From NCBI RefSeq assembly GCF_001418015.1, contig NZ_LIQG01000020.1:248001-312000 (forward strand): a stretch of 64,000 nucleotides of DNA. Direction: 5' to 3'. This document shows positions 17,665 through 26,086 of the stretch, in pieces. Under the pieces are notes generated by a model. The model had not been told where the DNA came from. It saw only the letters and a list, made by a program, of their open reading frames with translations, and searched no databases. A program made the position numbers and the translations under genes. Position 1 is the stretch's first letter. Each line of letters begins with the position of its first letter. This DNA comes from Lacinutrix mariniflava (GTDB taxonomy: Bacteria; Bacteroidota; Bacteroidia; Flavobacteriales; Flavobacteriaceae).

Positions 17665-20046
17665 TTAATACTCGCGTGTACGCGTACGTATAGGCTGTAA
17701 CTTAGCAAAGCGTAGTAATAATTTCTTTTTTCCACCAAACTCAAAATCAATTTCGGCTTTAATATCAGCGCCTTTACCTTCAAGACTTAGCACTTCTCCT
17801 GTACCAAACTTTAAATGTTTTACTTTCAATCCAACAACGATATCTTCCGTTTTTATATTTCCACGTATCGTTGGAATTTCATCTACACTAGTTGGAGTTT
17901 CAATCTCTGACGCTTTTGTAAGTTTCTTCGGTACGCTTATTTCGAAGTTTATTGGTTCTTTCTTCTTTGCCACTTTCTTTTGAAATTTTGGTTGTACTGC
18001 TTTTTTAAATCTTATTTTATTTGGTGCAACATCTCCAAAGATATCTGCTGATAACATTGGATTGATGCGACGCTCTTCCATTGGTGTTGTAATATCTAAA
18101 AACTGGTCGTCTATCTCTTCAATAAAACGACTAGGCTCTGAATCTACTAATTTTCCCCAACGATAACGTGATAAAGCATAAGTTAAATATGCTTTCTTTT
18201 CTGCTCGCGTCAAAGCTACGTAAAATAATCGTCTTTCTTCTTCTAGTTCGCTACGAGTGTTCATACTCATGGCACTTGGAAACAAATCCTCTTCTAAACC
18301 AACCACAAATACATGATTGAATTCTAGTCCTTTGGACGAGTGAATAGTCATTAGTGCTACGTGATCCGGATCTCCTTTATCGCCATCTAAATCTGTTGCT
18401 AATGCAACATCTTCTAGAAATTCTGCTAAATTATCTTTAGAGTCAACAATTTCCATTTGTCCTTCAACAAAATCCTTTATACCATTTAATAATTCTTCTA
18501 CATTTTCTAAACGCAAAACACCTTCTGGTGTTCCATCTTTATTAAATTCTCTTATTAAACCAGTGGTTTTTGTAACATATTCGGCTAAATCAAAAGCATT
18601 TGCTGTTTGATTCATAACTTGAAAACTTTTAATAAGCGTTACAAAATCTCTTAGCTTATTTTTAGTTCCTCCATTTATATTAACATCTGCTGTATCTATA
18701 TTTTCTAATAAACCAAAAATAGTTTTACCAGATGCGTTAGCAGCAACCATTAACCTATCTATAGTTGTTTGACCAATACCACGCCCAGGAAAATTAATAA
18801 CACGTTTTAAGGCTTCTTCGTCAGACGAATTTAAAATCAGTCGTAAATAAGCTATTACATCTTTTATCTCTTTTCTTTGGTAAAAAGACAATCCGCCATA
18901 AATACGGTAAGGAATACTTCGCTTTCGTAAAGCTTCCTCCATAGCACGTGACTGCGAATTGGTACGGTATAAAATGGCGAAATCACTATTTTTTAAATGA
19001 TTCGTCATTTTTTCATCCCAAATAGTACTTGCTACAAAACGTCCTTCATCACCATCGGTTAAAGAACGGTTAACTTGTACTTTATCTCCATCATCATTTG
19101 CAGTCCAAACTATTTTATCTAACTTGGTTTGGTTATGCTCAATTACAGAGTTAGCTGCACCCACTATATTTTTTGTAGAACGGTAATTTTGTTCTAAACG
19201 ATACATTTTAACGTCTTCGTAATCTTTCTGGAAGTTTAAAATGTTATTAATATTGGCACCACGAAAGGCGTAAATACTTTGCGCATCATCACCAACCACA
19301 CAAATATTCTGGAATTTATCTGCTAATGCTCTAACAATTAAATATTGAGAATGGTTTGTATCTTGGTACTCATCGACTAGAATATAACGAAATTTATTTT
19401 GATATTGTGCTAAAACCTGAGGAAATCTTGTTAGCAACTCATTGGTTCTCAGCAGCAAGTCGTCAAAATCCATTGCTCCTGCTTTAAAACAGCGATCAAC
19501 GTAATTTTTGTAAATCTCACCCATTCTTGGTCTGCGAGCCATAGCATCTGCCTCCATTAAGTCTGGATTTTTAAAATATGCTTTAACTGTAACTAGACTA
19601 TTTTTGTAAGACGATATTCTACTGTAAACTTGTTTTGTTTTATAGATATCTTTTTCTAAGCCCATTTCTTTAATAATAGAGCCTAAAAGTTTTTGAGAAT
19701 CTTGTGTATCGTAAATTGTAAAATTACTTGGGAATCCTAAATGGTGTCCTTCGAAACGTAGAATTTTAGCAAATACAGAGTGAAATGTTCCCATCCACAA
19801 GTTTTTTGCTTCACCATCACCAACAATTTCTGCAATTCTGCCTTTCATTTCTTTGGCAGCTTTGTTAGTAAATGTTAATGCAAGAATGTTAAAAGAGTCT
19901 ATTCCTTTACTCATTAAGTAAGCAATACGATACGTTAATACACGAGTTTTTCCAGAACCTGCTCCTGCGATAATAATCATAGGGCCTTCTATTTGAACTG
20001 TAGGCTCGTATTGTGCTTCGTTTAACTGACTTAGATACTTTTCCAA
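17665..20046 (-). CDS. UvrD/PcrA-type ATP-dependent DNA helicase
   Basis: A 793-residue superfamily 1A helicase. Motif I GAGSGKTRVL, motif II VDEYQDTNHSQY, motif III GDDAQSIYAFRGA, motif V TIHSSKGLEFNHVFVVGL and motif VI VALTRAEKKAYLTY are all present. The C-terminal ~70 residues (VGLKVKHLKFGTGEVLSL) are the small Tudor-like domain seen in PcrA/UvrD. It unwinds DNA 3'-5' in repair and removal of protein roadblocks. A TATTTTTG -7 element lies upstream at 20069-20076 on this strand. Confidence 0.93.
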   Translation of the reverse strand: MEKYLSQLNEAQYEPTVQIEGPMIIIAGAGSGKTRVLTYRIAYLMSKGIDSFNILALTFTNKAAKEMKGRIAEIVGDGEAKNLWMGTFHSVFAKILRFEGHHLGFPSNFTIYDTQDSQKLLGSIIKEMGLEKDIYKTKQVYSRISSYKNSLVTVKAYFKNPDLMEADAMARRPRMGEIYKNYVDRCFKAGAMDFDDLLLRTNELLTRFPQVLAQYQNKFRYILVDEYQDTNHSQYLIVRALADKFQNICVVGDDAQSIYAFRGANINNILNFQKDYEDVKMYRLEQNYRSTKNIVGAANSVIEHNQTKLDKIVWTANDDGDKVQVNRSLTDGDEGRFVASTIWDEKMTNHLKNSDFAILYRTNSQSRAMEEALRKRSIPYRIYGGLSFYQRKEIKDVIAYLRLILNSSDEEALKRVINFPGRGIGQTTIDRLMVAANASGKTIFGLLENIDTADVNINGGTKNKLRDFVTLIKSFQVMNQTANAFDLAEYVTKTTGLIREFNKDGTPEGVLRLENVEELLNGIKDFVEGQMEIVDSKDNLAEFLEDVALATDLDGDKGDPDHVALMTIHSSKGLEFNHVFVVGLEEDLFPSAMSMNTRSELEEERRLFYVALTRAEKKAYLTYALSRYRWGKLVDSEPSRFIEEIDDQFLDITTPMEERRINPMLSADIFGDVAPNKIRFKKAVQPKFQKKVAKKKEPINFEISVPKKLTKASEIETPTSVDEIPTIRGNIKTEDIVVGLKVKHLKFGTGEVLSLEGKGADIKAEIDFEFGGKKKLLLRFAKLQPIRTRTREY

Positions 20047-20068
20047 ATTGCTTGTTTTTTTGAGGTTA

Positions 20069-20076
20069 CAAAAATA
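20069..20076 (-). promoter_or_regulatory. -7 element of the UvrD-type helicase gene
   Basis: On the minus strand TATTTTTG fits TAnnTTTG and lies 22 nt before the start codon. No matching TTG was found at the right distance. Confidence 0.45.
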
Positions 20077-20125
20077 ACCAATGTAACTGTTTTAATCCCT
20101 TGTATTTGTTAATAATTATAAACAA

Positions 20126-21694
20126 TTAGTCATCTTTTTCACCATCTCCTGCCATTGCAGAAAGCAAACCTGCTTGTGTATTTTTCCAAACAAAATTAAA
20201 AACGGACTTTGTTTTATCTCTTATAACTTCTTTAGTATCGCTATTTCTAAAATTATCGCCTTTATCCTTACTACTCTCTGAAACAAACACATTTATAATA
20301 CTTGAGAGTAGTTTATTTTTTTCTTGACCATTTTCTTTAAGTATTATAATATTGAATTTATCATACTTTGTTTTTAAATTAACATTAGACTTTTCGAGAT
20401 TACCATCAATTGTAAAAAAGGTTTTGGATAATTCTCCTTCTAATTTTAAATTTAAGTTTGGCTTCATAAACTGGTTTAAACTATCAGCATTAAGATTTCC
20501 TAAATCGGCTTTAAAAACAAAATCATCATTAACATTGTTTACATTAAAAGACCACTCTACTTTTAGCGGAGTATTATTCATGAAATTACAATTAATATCA
20601 ATTTTAGTTTTATCTGTATCAAGATAAGTATTGCTAATTTTAGTCAGTTTTGCATTAAAAGCGGTAAAGTCTAGCTTGCCAGCAATATGCTCTGCTTTTA
20701 CTTTTTCCTCGTAGCTTATTGTTCCGTTTAAAATGTCTATTAAATTTATATTTAGTTTAAAATTTAAACCTCTTAGCATTTTACTATATAAATCTTTTTC
20801 AACTAAATCATCGGCAACAAGTTTATCTCTATAAATATTAAACTTTGGATTATTAATGACAATATTATCACAATCTACACCTATTAATTTAGTGTTATTA
20901 AAGTCTAATTTTTGATTATTAATTTCAATTTTAGGTATTTCTAAATCAAAATAATCGCGCTCTACGTCTATTACTTTAGAAAGTTCATTTTTTGAATACT
21001 TTGTTTTAAACTTTAAGTTTGACAAAGTTATTTGATTGTTATCAATCTTTAAATTATCTACAAATAAGTTCTCAAATTCACCTACTTGATGCTCTAAACC
21101 ATTTATAATTATAGAGGACGTTTCAAAATTGAATAAAGAACCTAGCTTAGTAGATTGATCTTTACTGAAATTAGTCATTAAAAAATCGATCTTATTAATT
21201 TTACTAATTATAGAATCATTTTCAACATTATAAACTTCTAATGTTCCTTTATTAATAGCTATATTTTTAATGTTTAAAGTCTGTTTTAATTTAGATATTA
21301 CAGATTGACTGCCTTTGTCTGTATCTGTTAATTTGTTGTAATAATACACAACATTGGGTGCGTTAAATTCTAGGTCACTAATACTCAAAGTAGTATTAAA
21401 TAAATAATCCCAATAGCTAAAGCCTTTTATAGCTAAAGATTGCATATCTACCTGTGTGTTAATTTCTTTTGTTGTTTGTCCTTTTATAGTTATTAAAGGC
21501 TTTTGAAGCTTAACATCTCCACTTAAAAGGTTAATATCTACATTTTCATACATTAAAGAAACATGCTCTGGTAAGCTAGCTAAATTATTTTCAATTTTAT
21601 TTTTAACTACAGATTTAGCTATAATTAAGCCTACTATTAGCAGACTTATAAAAAGCGTTAATGCTATAAATATTTTTCTGTTCTTATCTGACAT
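20126..21694 (-). CDS. AsmA-like membrane-anchored beta-rich protein
   Basis: A 522-residue protein with one N-terminal membrane segment (about residues 8-27) followed by a long, Asn/Asp/Lys-rich region of repeating beta-strand patterns. Such architecture is typical of AsmA/DUF748-like proteins that span the periplasm and are thought to help lipid or protein transfer between membranes. No motif fixes the family. The start was chosen at the ATG giving the membrane anchor. It lies upstream of and co-directional with the UvrD gene, 79 bp away. Confidence 0.55.
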   Translation of the reverse strand: MSDKNRKIFIALTLFISLLIVGLIIAKSVVKNKIENNLASLPEHVSLMYENVDINLLSGDVKLQKPLITIKGQTTKEINTQVDMQSLAIKGFSYWDYLFNTTLSISDLEFNAPNVVYYYNKLTDTDKGSQSVISKLKQTLNIKNIAINKGTLEVYNVENDSIISKINKIDFLMTNFSKDQSTKLGSLFNFETSSIIINGLEHQVGEFENLFVDNLKIDNNQITLSNLKFKTKYSKNELSKVIDVERDYFDLEIPKIEINNQKLDFNNTKLIGVDCDNIVINNPKFNIYRDKLVADDLVEKDLYSKMLRGLNFKLNINLIDILNGTISYEEKVKAEHIAGKLDFTAFNAKLTKISNTYLDTDKTKIDINCNFMNNTPLKVEWSFNVNNVNDDFVFKADLGNLNADSLNQFMKPNLNLKLEGELSKTFFTIDGNLEKSNVNLKTKYDKFNIIILKENGQEKNKLLSSIINVFVSESSKDKGDNFRNSDTKEVIRDKTKSVFNFVWKNTQAGLLSAMAGDGEKDD

Positions 21695-21821
21695 CTTATA
21701 AAGATAAAGCTAAGTCCTTTAACTACAATAACATTTAAAAAACCTTTAACAATGGCAGTTGGCATTACCTATTCTTTTTTGTTTTATTCCATTATTTATT
21801 ATGTAAACTAAAGTTTATCCT

Positions 21822-21829
21822 TATTTTTG
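21822..21829 (+). promoter_or_regulatory. -7 element of the glutamate-synthase-like gene
   Basis: TATTTTTG fits TAnnTTTG and lies 20 nt before the ATG at 21850. The expected TTG position holds TTATG, so only the -7 box is clear. Confidence 0.45.
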
Positions 21830-21849
21830 ATTTAAAATTTATATAACAA

Positions 21850-23427
21850 ATGGATACTTTTTTAACTTTTATTTCTAGCATCTCTTGGTGGCTGTGGATT
21901 ATCATAGTCATAGCTATTGTAGCGCTTCGAGACATTTTTCAGCGTAGTCACACTATTAGCCATAACTTCCCAATTGTTGGACATGTTAGGTATTGGTTTG
22001 AAAGTATTGGACCAGAAATTCGTCAATATTTTGTAGCCAATAATAGAGAAGAATTACCTTTTAACCGTATAGAACGTGGTTGGATTTATGCATCTGCAAA
22101 AGGCGAAAACAATTACGAAGGTTTTGGTACAGATCGCGATATTTATGCACATCAGCATATTTTTATTAATAATGCGATGATACCTTATAAGTTAGCAGAA
22201 GATCACGTTAACAATAAAGACAAGTACTTTTTACCTTGTGCTAAAGTTATAGGCGCACATAATAAACGAAGAAGACCTTTTCGTCCTGCCTCTATTATTA
22301 ACGTCTCGGCAATGAGTTTTGGGTCGTTATCTGCTAGAGCAATAGACTCGCTTAATAAAGGTGCTAAAATGGCTGGAGCGTACCACAACACTGGAGAAGG
22401 TGGTTTATCTCCTTACCATAGTAATGGTGGAGATGTAGTGTTTCATTTTGGAACAGGTTACTTTGGTGTTCGTGCTGAAGATGGTGGTTTTTCTATGGAA
22501 AAGATGAAAAAACTTGTTGAGGATAATCCGTTTATTCGTGCTATAGAATTAAAACTCTCTCAAGGTGCTAAACCTGGAAAAGGTGGCGTTTTACCCGGAG
22601 CCAAAATAACACAACAAATAGCAGACATTCGTGGCGTTGAGATAGGTAAAGATGTTTTATCTCCACCAAATCACAAAGCATTTGATACTATTCCTGAAAT
22701 GGTTGATTTTATTGAAGCTATAGCTGAAGAAACTGGTTTGCCAGTTGGTATTAAAGCAGCCATTGGGAAACTAGAACAATGGGAAGAACTTACAGATATT
22801 ATGAAAAACACAGGAAAAGGTCCTGATTTTATTACTGTAGATGGTGGTGAAGGTGGAACTGGTGCTGCACCTCCAAGTTTTGCAGACCATGTTAGCTTAC
22901 CTTGGGTTTACGGTTTTGGTGATTTATATAAATTATTTCAGAGAAAAGAACTAGAAAAACAAGTCGTTTTTATTGGTAGTGGTAAATTAGGATTCCCTGG
23001 TAAAGCTGCAATGGCTTTTTCTATGGGAGTAGATGTTATTAATGTTGCTCGTGAAGCTATGATGAGTATTGGTTGTATTCAAGCGCAAGTTTGCCATACT
23101 AACAAATGCCCTAGTGGAGTTGCAACGCAGAGCCAATGGTTACAACGTGGTATTGATGTGCCTTTAAAATCTGAACGTGCTGCTCAATACTTTAAATCTT
23201 TTAGAAAAGAATTTATAGAAATTACACATGCTGCAGGTTACGAGCATCCTTGTGAATTTAAAATGAGTGATATTGAAATAAATGTAGACGACCATAATTT
23301 GTCTTCTGAACTTAGTGTTACTTATCAATATCAAAAAACACCCGTACCTTTTAACGGTATGCAATCTTTAAAAGATTGCGAGCATTTAGGTGGGTATTAT
23401 AAACAAAAAATAAAAATCTCAGATTAA
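21850..23427 (+). CDS. FMN-binding glutamate-synthase-family protein (GltB central-domain-like)
   Basis: A 525-residue protein with an N-terminal membrane segment (residues 11-28) and the FMN-binding/synthase domain of glutamate synthase. The TVDGGEGGTGAAPPSFADHV segment is the classical FMN/2-oxoglutarate site. Cysteines at 409, 415 and 420 (CIQAQVC...NKC) match the 3Fe-4S ligands. It lacks the glutaminase domain, so it cannot use glutamine directly. The stand-alone family is widespread and its reaction is not established. A terminator overlaps its stop codon. Confidence 0.85.
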   Translation: MDTFLTFISSISWWLWIIIVIAIVALRDIFQRSHTISHNFPIVGHVRYWFESIGPEIRQYFVANNREELPFNRIERGWIYASAKGENNYEGFGTDRDIYAHQHIFINNAMIPYKLAEDHVNNKDKYFLPCAKVIGAHNKRRRPFRPASIINVSAMSFGSLSARAIDSLNKGAKMAGAYHNTGEGGLSPYHSNGGDVVFHFGTGYFGVRAEDGGFSMEKMKKLVEDNPFIRAIELKLSQGAKPGKGGVLPGAKITQQIADIRGVEIGKDVLSPPNHKAFDTIPEMVDFIEAIAEETGLPVGIKAAIGKLEQWEELTDIMKNTGKGPDFITVDGGEGGTGAAPPSFADHVSLPWVYGFGDLYKLFQRKELEKQVVFIGSGKLGFPGKAAMAFSMGVDVINVAREAMMSIGCIQAQVCHTNKCPSGVATQSQWLQRGIDVPLKSERAAQYFKSFRKEFIEITHAAGYEHPCEFKMSDIEINVDDHNLSSELSVTYQYQKTPVPFNGMQSLKDCEHLGGYYKQKIKISD

Positions 23428-23443
23428 ATTAATCTGAGATTTT
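23413..23443 (+). terminator. Intrinsic terminator overlapping the stop of the glutamate-synthase-like gene
   Basis: A 14-bp perfect stem, AAAATCTCAGATTA / TAATCTGAGATTTT, has a 3-nt loop at 23427-23429. The left arm is within the last codons of the gene. Confidence 0.75.
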
Positions 23444-23462
23444 AAATCTAAAAAGCAACTAA

Positions 23463-23497
23463 ATAAAAGCCATTTCATAAACTGAAATGGCTTTTAT
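23463..23497. terminator. Second, bidirectional terminator
   Basis: A 15-bp stem (23463-23477 with 23483-23497) around a TAAAC loop lies directly before the end of the convergent lipoprotein gene at 23499. It probably terminates the whole minus-strand lipoprotein block. Confidence 0.85.
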
Positions 23498-23498
23498 A

Positions 23499-25259
23499 TT
23501 ACATATCTCTTATTACATGAACTGTAACTGTTGCATTTCTTGTAACACCATCATTATCTGTGTATGTTCCAGAAATAGTTAAATCTACATAACCTCCAAT
23601 CGAATCGAAGTTGGCTAGTGTATATTGTAATGTATCTGGTGCACTATGATCCATATTTAATACTGACGACTCAATACTAAAATCTGAAGTAGTATAAGTA
23701 TTAAGTGCTGATGAATTTCCATCTATATAAACAATACCTCCATTAACTTGAGAGGAAATTTGAATGTATCCATTTCCAGGGTTTAAATTTGCGTTTAAAT
23801 TTACTAAGTAAAACTCTACAGGTTCATTATCTTTTTGAATCGAAATGTATTCTGAAATTGTACTACAAGCTATTAAATTTCCTACGTTTGAATTACTAAA
23901 ATTAAAAGGCAACACTGTAGTTGTTTCAAATGTATTATAATTGAAACCTTCTAAAGTAAACGCATTTAAAGAAGCACACTGTATAACACTCATGTTAAAA
24001 GCACCATTATTAATAGCTAAACCTGAAAACTGGCTTCCGTAATTTAAACTTACATAACCACTTGTTACGTTAACATTAGAACAATCTACTAAGTTTCCTG
24101 AAATTACTTTAGCTATAACACCTGGCATTACTAAGTTTCCATAATTAATATCTGTAGTTACCGTATTAACTGTTGTTGTATAGATTTGCACACCACATTG
24201 ATCGAATGCATTTAAAGTAAACGTTTCGTTTGAAGGTATTTGTCCACAAATTTCTCCATTTCCATTAGAATAAGCTATGCGACCAGAAACTGATACACTT
24301 GACCATAATTCAATTTTTACATTAGATAAAGGTATGTTTGATCCATCCACTACTGTTAAACAAAATTGTACAGAAGGAAATGGCACGTCGTAATTCCACC
24401 ATGAAAAATGAGAGACTTCACCAATATACTTACCTCCTACTAAATTTGCTTCACCATCTTCAATCCAATGTCCAGCAACCTCATCGAAATGCCATAATGG
24501 AATAGATGAAGGCGCATTATTTGTTTGTAAAGGATCTACAGAGATTTCTATTTCTGCAACATGACCGTCTGCAATATTTAATTTTTGACCAGAATCTCCT
24601 TTCAGCTCAACATTAAGCATGCCATAAGTTTCTAATATACGTTCCTCTCCATTTGTATTTTGCGCTTGCAAACTTCCAGGCATAATAGCGTCTATTGATG
24701 GATTAGAAGTTTCTAAATGATACATATAAACATCTACATTACCAGAATATGCATTTCCGTTTTCGTCTTTAAAAGCACCATCAAAACTTACTTTAGTTCC
24801 ATTACTTAAAATCACTTCACTAGCAACTCCTGAAGCAACAGTGCCTGCTAAGTTTTCGTTAATTAACATTATACGAATTGCATTAGTACCTGTAGTAGGT
24901 ACAACAGAACGCATACCCTTTAAATAACCAGGTTTTTCTGCAGTAATAAAAGCTTGCCTTTCTTTAACGGTAGCATCAGATATAATAAAAACACCATTAG
25001 CATCTGTAATTGCCGTTTTGTTACCGATAATAATATTCGCATTATCAATTGGTAAAGATGCTGCATCAACTATTCTACCGATAAAATCTCGTTGAATACT
25101 TGATCCTTGATCTAAAGTAGATTCAGCAGTTCCGGCATTAGTATCGTTATTTGCAAAAGCTTCATCTATTGCTTCATTTGGATTACAAGAATTAAATAGC
25201 GCAGCAAATAGTACCATTACTGCTAAAATAATTTTTGAAGTTGTTTTTTTAGTTTTCAT
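23499..25259 (-). CDS. Large lipoprotein with carboxypeptidase-regulatory-like N-terminal domain (paralogue A)
   Basis: A 586-residue lipoprotein with lipobox LFNSC. Residues ~55-135 form a carboxypeptidase-D-regulatory-like beta-sandwich (RDFIGRIVDAASLPIDNANI ... GVFIISDATV). The middle contains SIPLWHFDE and EVSHFSWWNYDV, followed by a second Ig-like insert and a C-terminal domain ending TVHVIRD. The same order and motifs occur in the 585-residue protein at 32916-34673, so the two are paralogues. It has its own AGGGTAACA-N16-TATATAA promoter. Its role is unknown; I infer a surface or envelope structural function. It is the last gene of the block, just downstream of the LytTR regulator. Confidence 0.8.
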   Translation of the reverse strand: MKTKKTTSKIILAVMVLFAALFNSCNPNEAIDEAFANNDTNAGTAESTLDQGSSIQRDFIGRIVDAASLPIDNANIIIGNKTAITDANGVFIISDATVKERQAFITAEKPGYLKGMRSVVPTTGTNAIRIMLINENLAGTVASGVASEVILSNGTKVSFDGAFKDENGNAYSGNVDVYMYHLETSNPSIDAIMPGSLQAQNTNGEERILETYGMLNVELKGDSGQKLNIADGHVAEIEISVDPLQTNNAPSSIPLWHFDEVAGHWIEDGEANLVGGKYIGEVSHFSWWNYDVPFPSVQFCLTVVDGSNIPLSNVKIELWSSVSVSGRIAYSNGNGEICGQIPSNETFTLNAFDQCGVQIYTTTVNTVTTDINYGNLVMPGVIAKVISGNLVDCSNVNVTSGYVSLNYGSQFSGLAINNGAFNMSVIQCASLNAFTLEGFNYNTFETTTVLPFNFSNSNVGNLIACSTISEYISIQKDNEPVEFYLVNLNANLNPGNGYIQISSQVNGGIVYIDGNSSALNTYTTSDFSIESSVLNMDHSAPDTLQYTLANFDSIGGYVDLTISGTYTDNDGVTRNATVTVHVIRDM

Positions 25260-25299
25260 ATTAGTTAAATTTAAAATGTTATAATTTTATTATTCAACC

Positions 25300-25331
25300 T
25301 TATATAAAAATACCTTCTATTTTGTTACCCT
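25300..25331 (-). promoter_or_regulatory. Shared block promoter, site B (AGGGTAACA-N16-TATATAA)
   Basis: On the minus strand AGGGTAACA (25331-25323), a 16-nt spacer and TATATAA (25306-25300) lie 41 nt before the start of paralogue A. The same boxes and exact spacing occur at two other lipoprotein genes of the block. The spacing fits an alternative (ECF-like) sigma factor or an activator site at -35. Confidence 0.6.
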
Positions 25332-25345
25332 TATTTTTAAAAAAA

Positions 25346-26083
25346 TTAATTAAAAAGTTCTAAAAAGGTTTTTTTATTACTTCTTGATATTGGCACACGC
25401 TGACAATCTTCTAATACAAGATAACCTTCATTTTCAAAATGCCTCACCTTTTCTAGATTGATAATATGCGATTTATGACATTTAAAAAATGTGCTACTTA
25501 ATAGTTTCTCAAACTTACCTAAGTTATAAGAACTCATTATTGTTTTACCATCGATTAAGTGAATTTTAGTATATCCTTCATAACCTTCTAAATGCAATAC
25601 TTCTTCTTGAGGTATAAAAGACATCCCTTTTTGAGTAGGAACAATAATTTTATTACTTGAGATCGTGCTAGTTAAAAGGTTTACAAGTTTATGACTACTT
25701 TCTAACTCACTTTTTGTTTTTATAATGTGTAATGCTTTATTAACAGCTGTTACTAACTCTTCATCATCTATAGGTTTTAAAACATAATCTACTGCATTTT
25801 GTTTAAATGCTTCTATTGCATATTCGCTATAAGCAGTAACAAATATTACTTGAAAATCTACTATTTCTAATTGCGCTAATAAATCGAAACCATTAATTCT
25901 AGGCATTTCAATATCCAAAAACACTAAATCTGGTTGCTCCTTTTGTAATACTTTAATAGCTTCTTCAGGTTTTTGAAACGTATTCTTTATTGTAATACCC
26001 GGAAACAGCTTACCTAGTTTTTGTTCTAATCCTTTTAGGTTAGAGATTTCATCGTCTATTAATATTGCTGTTAGTGTGCTCAT
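25346..26083 (-). CDS. LytTR-family response regulator
   Basis: A 245-residue regulator with an N-terminal receiver domain (phospho-acceptor Asp57 in VFLDIEMPR, plus the VTAYSEYA and VLKPID switch residues) and a C-terminal LytTR DNA-binding domain (about residues 145-243: HLEGYEGYTKIHLIDGK, FFKCHKSHIINLEKV, PISRSNKKTF). Its start lies 3 bp from the end of the sensor kinase gene, so both are co-translated. The neighbouring lipoprotein genes are its most obvious targets; this is inferred from position. Confidence 0.92.
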   Translation of the reverse strand: MSTLTAILIDDEISNLKGLEQKLGKLFPGITIKNTFQKPEEAIKVLQKEQPDLVFLDIEMPRINGFDLLAQLEIVDFQVIFVTAYSEYAIEAFKQNAVDYVLKPIDDEELVTAVNKALHIIKTKSELESSHKLVNLLTSTISSNKIIVPTQKGMSFIPQEEVLHLEGYEGYTKIHLIDGKTIMSSYNLGKFEKLLSSTFFKCHKSHIINLEKVRHFENEGYLVLEDCQRVPISRSNKKTFLELFN

Positions 26084-26086
26084 AAA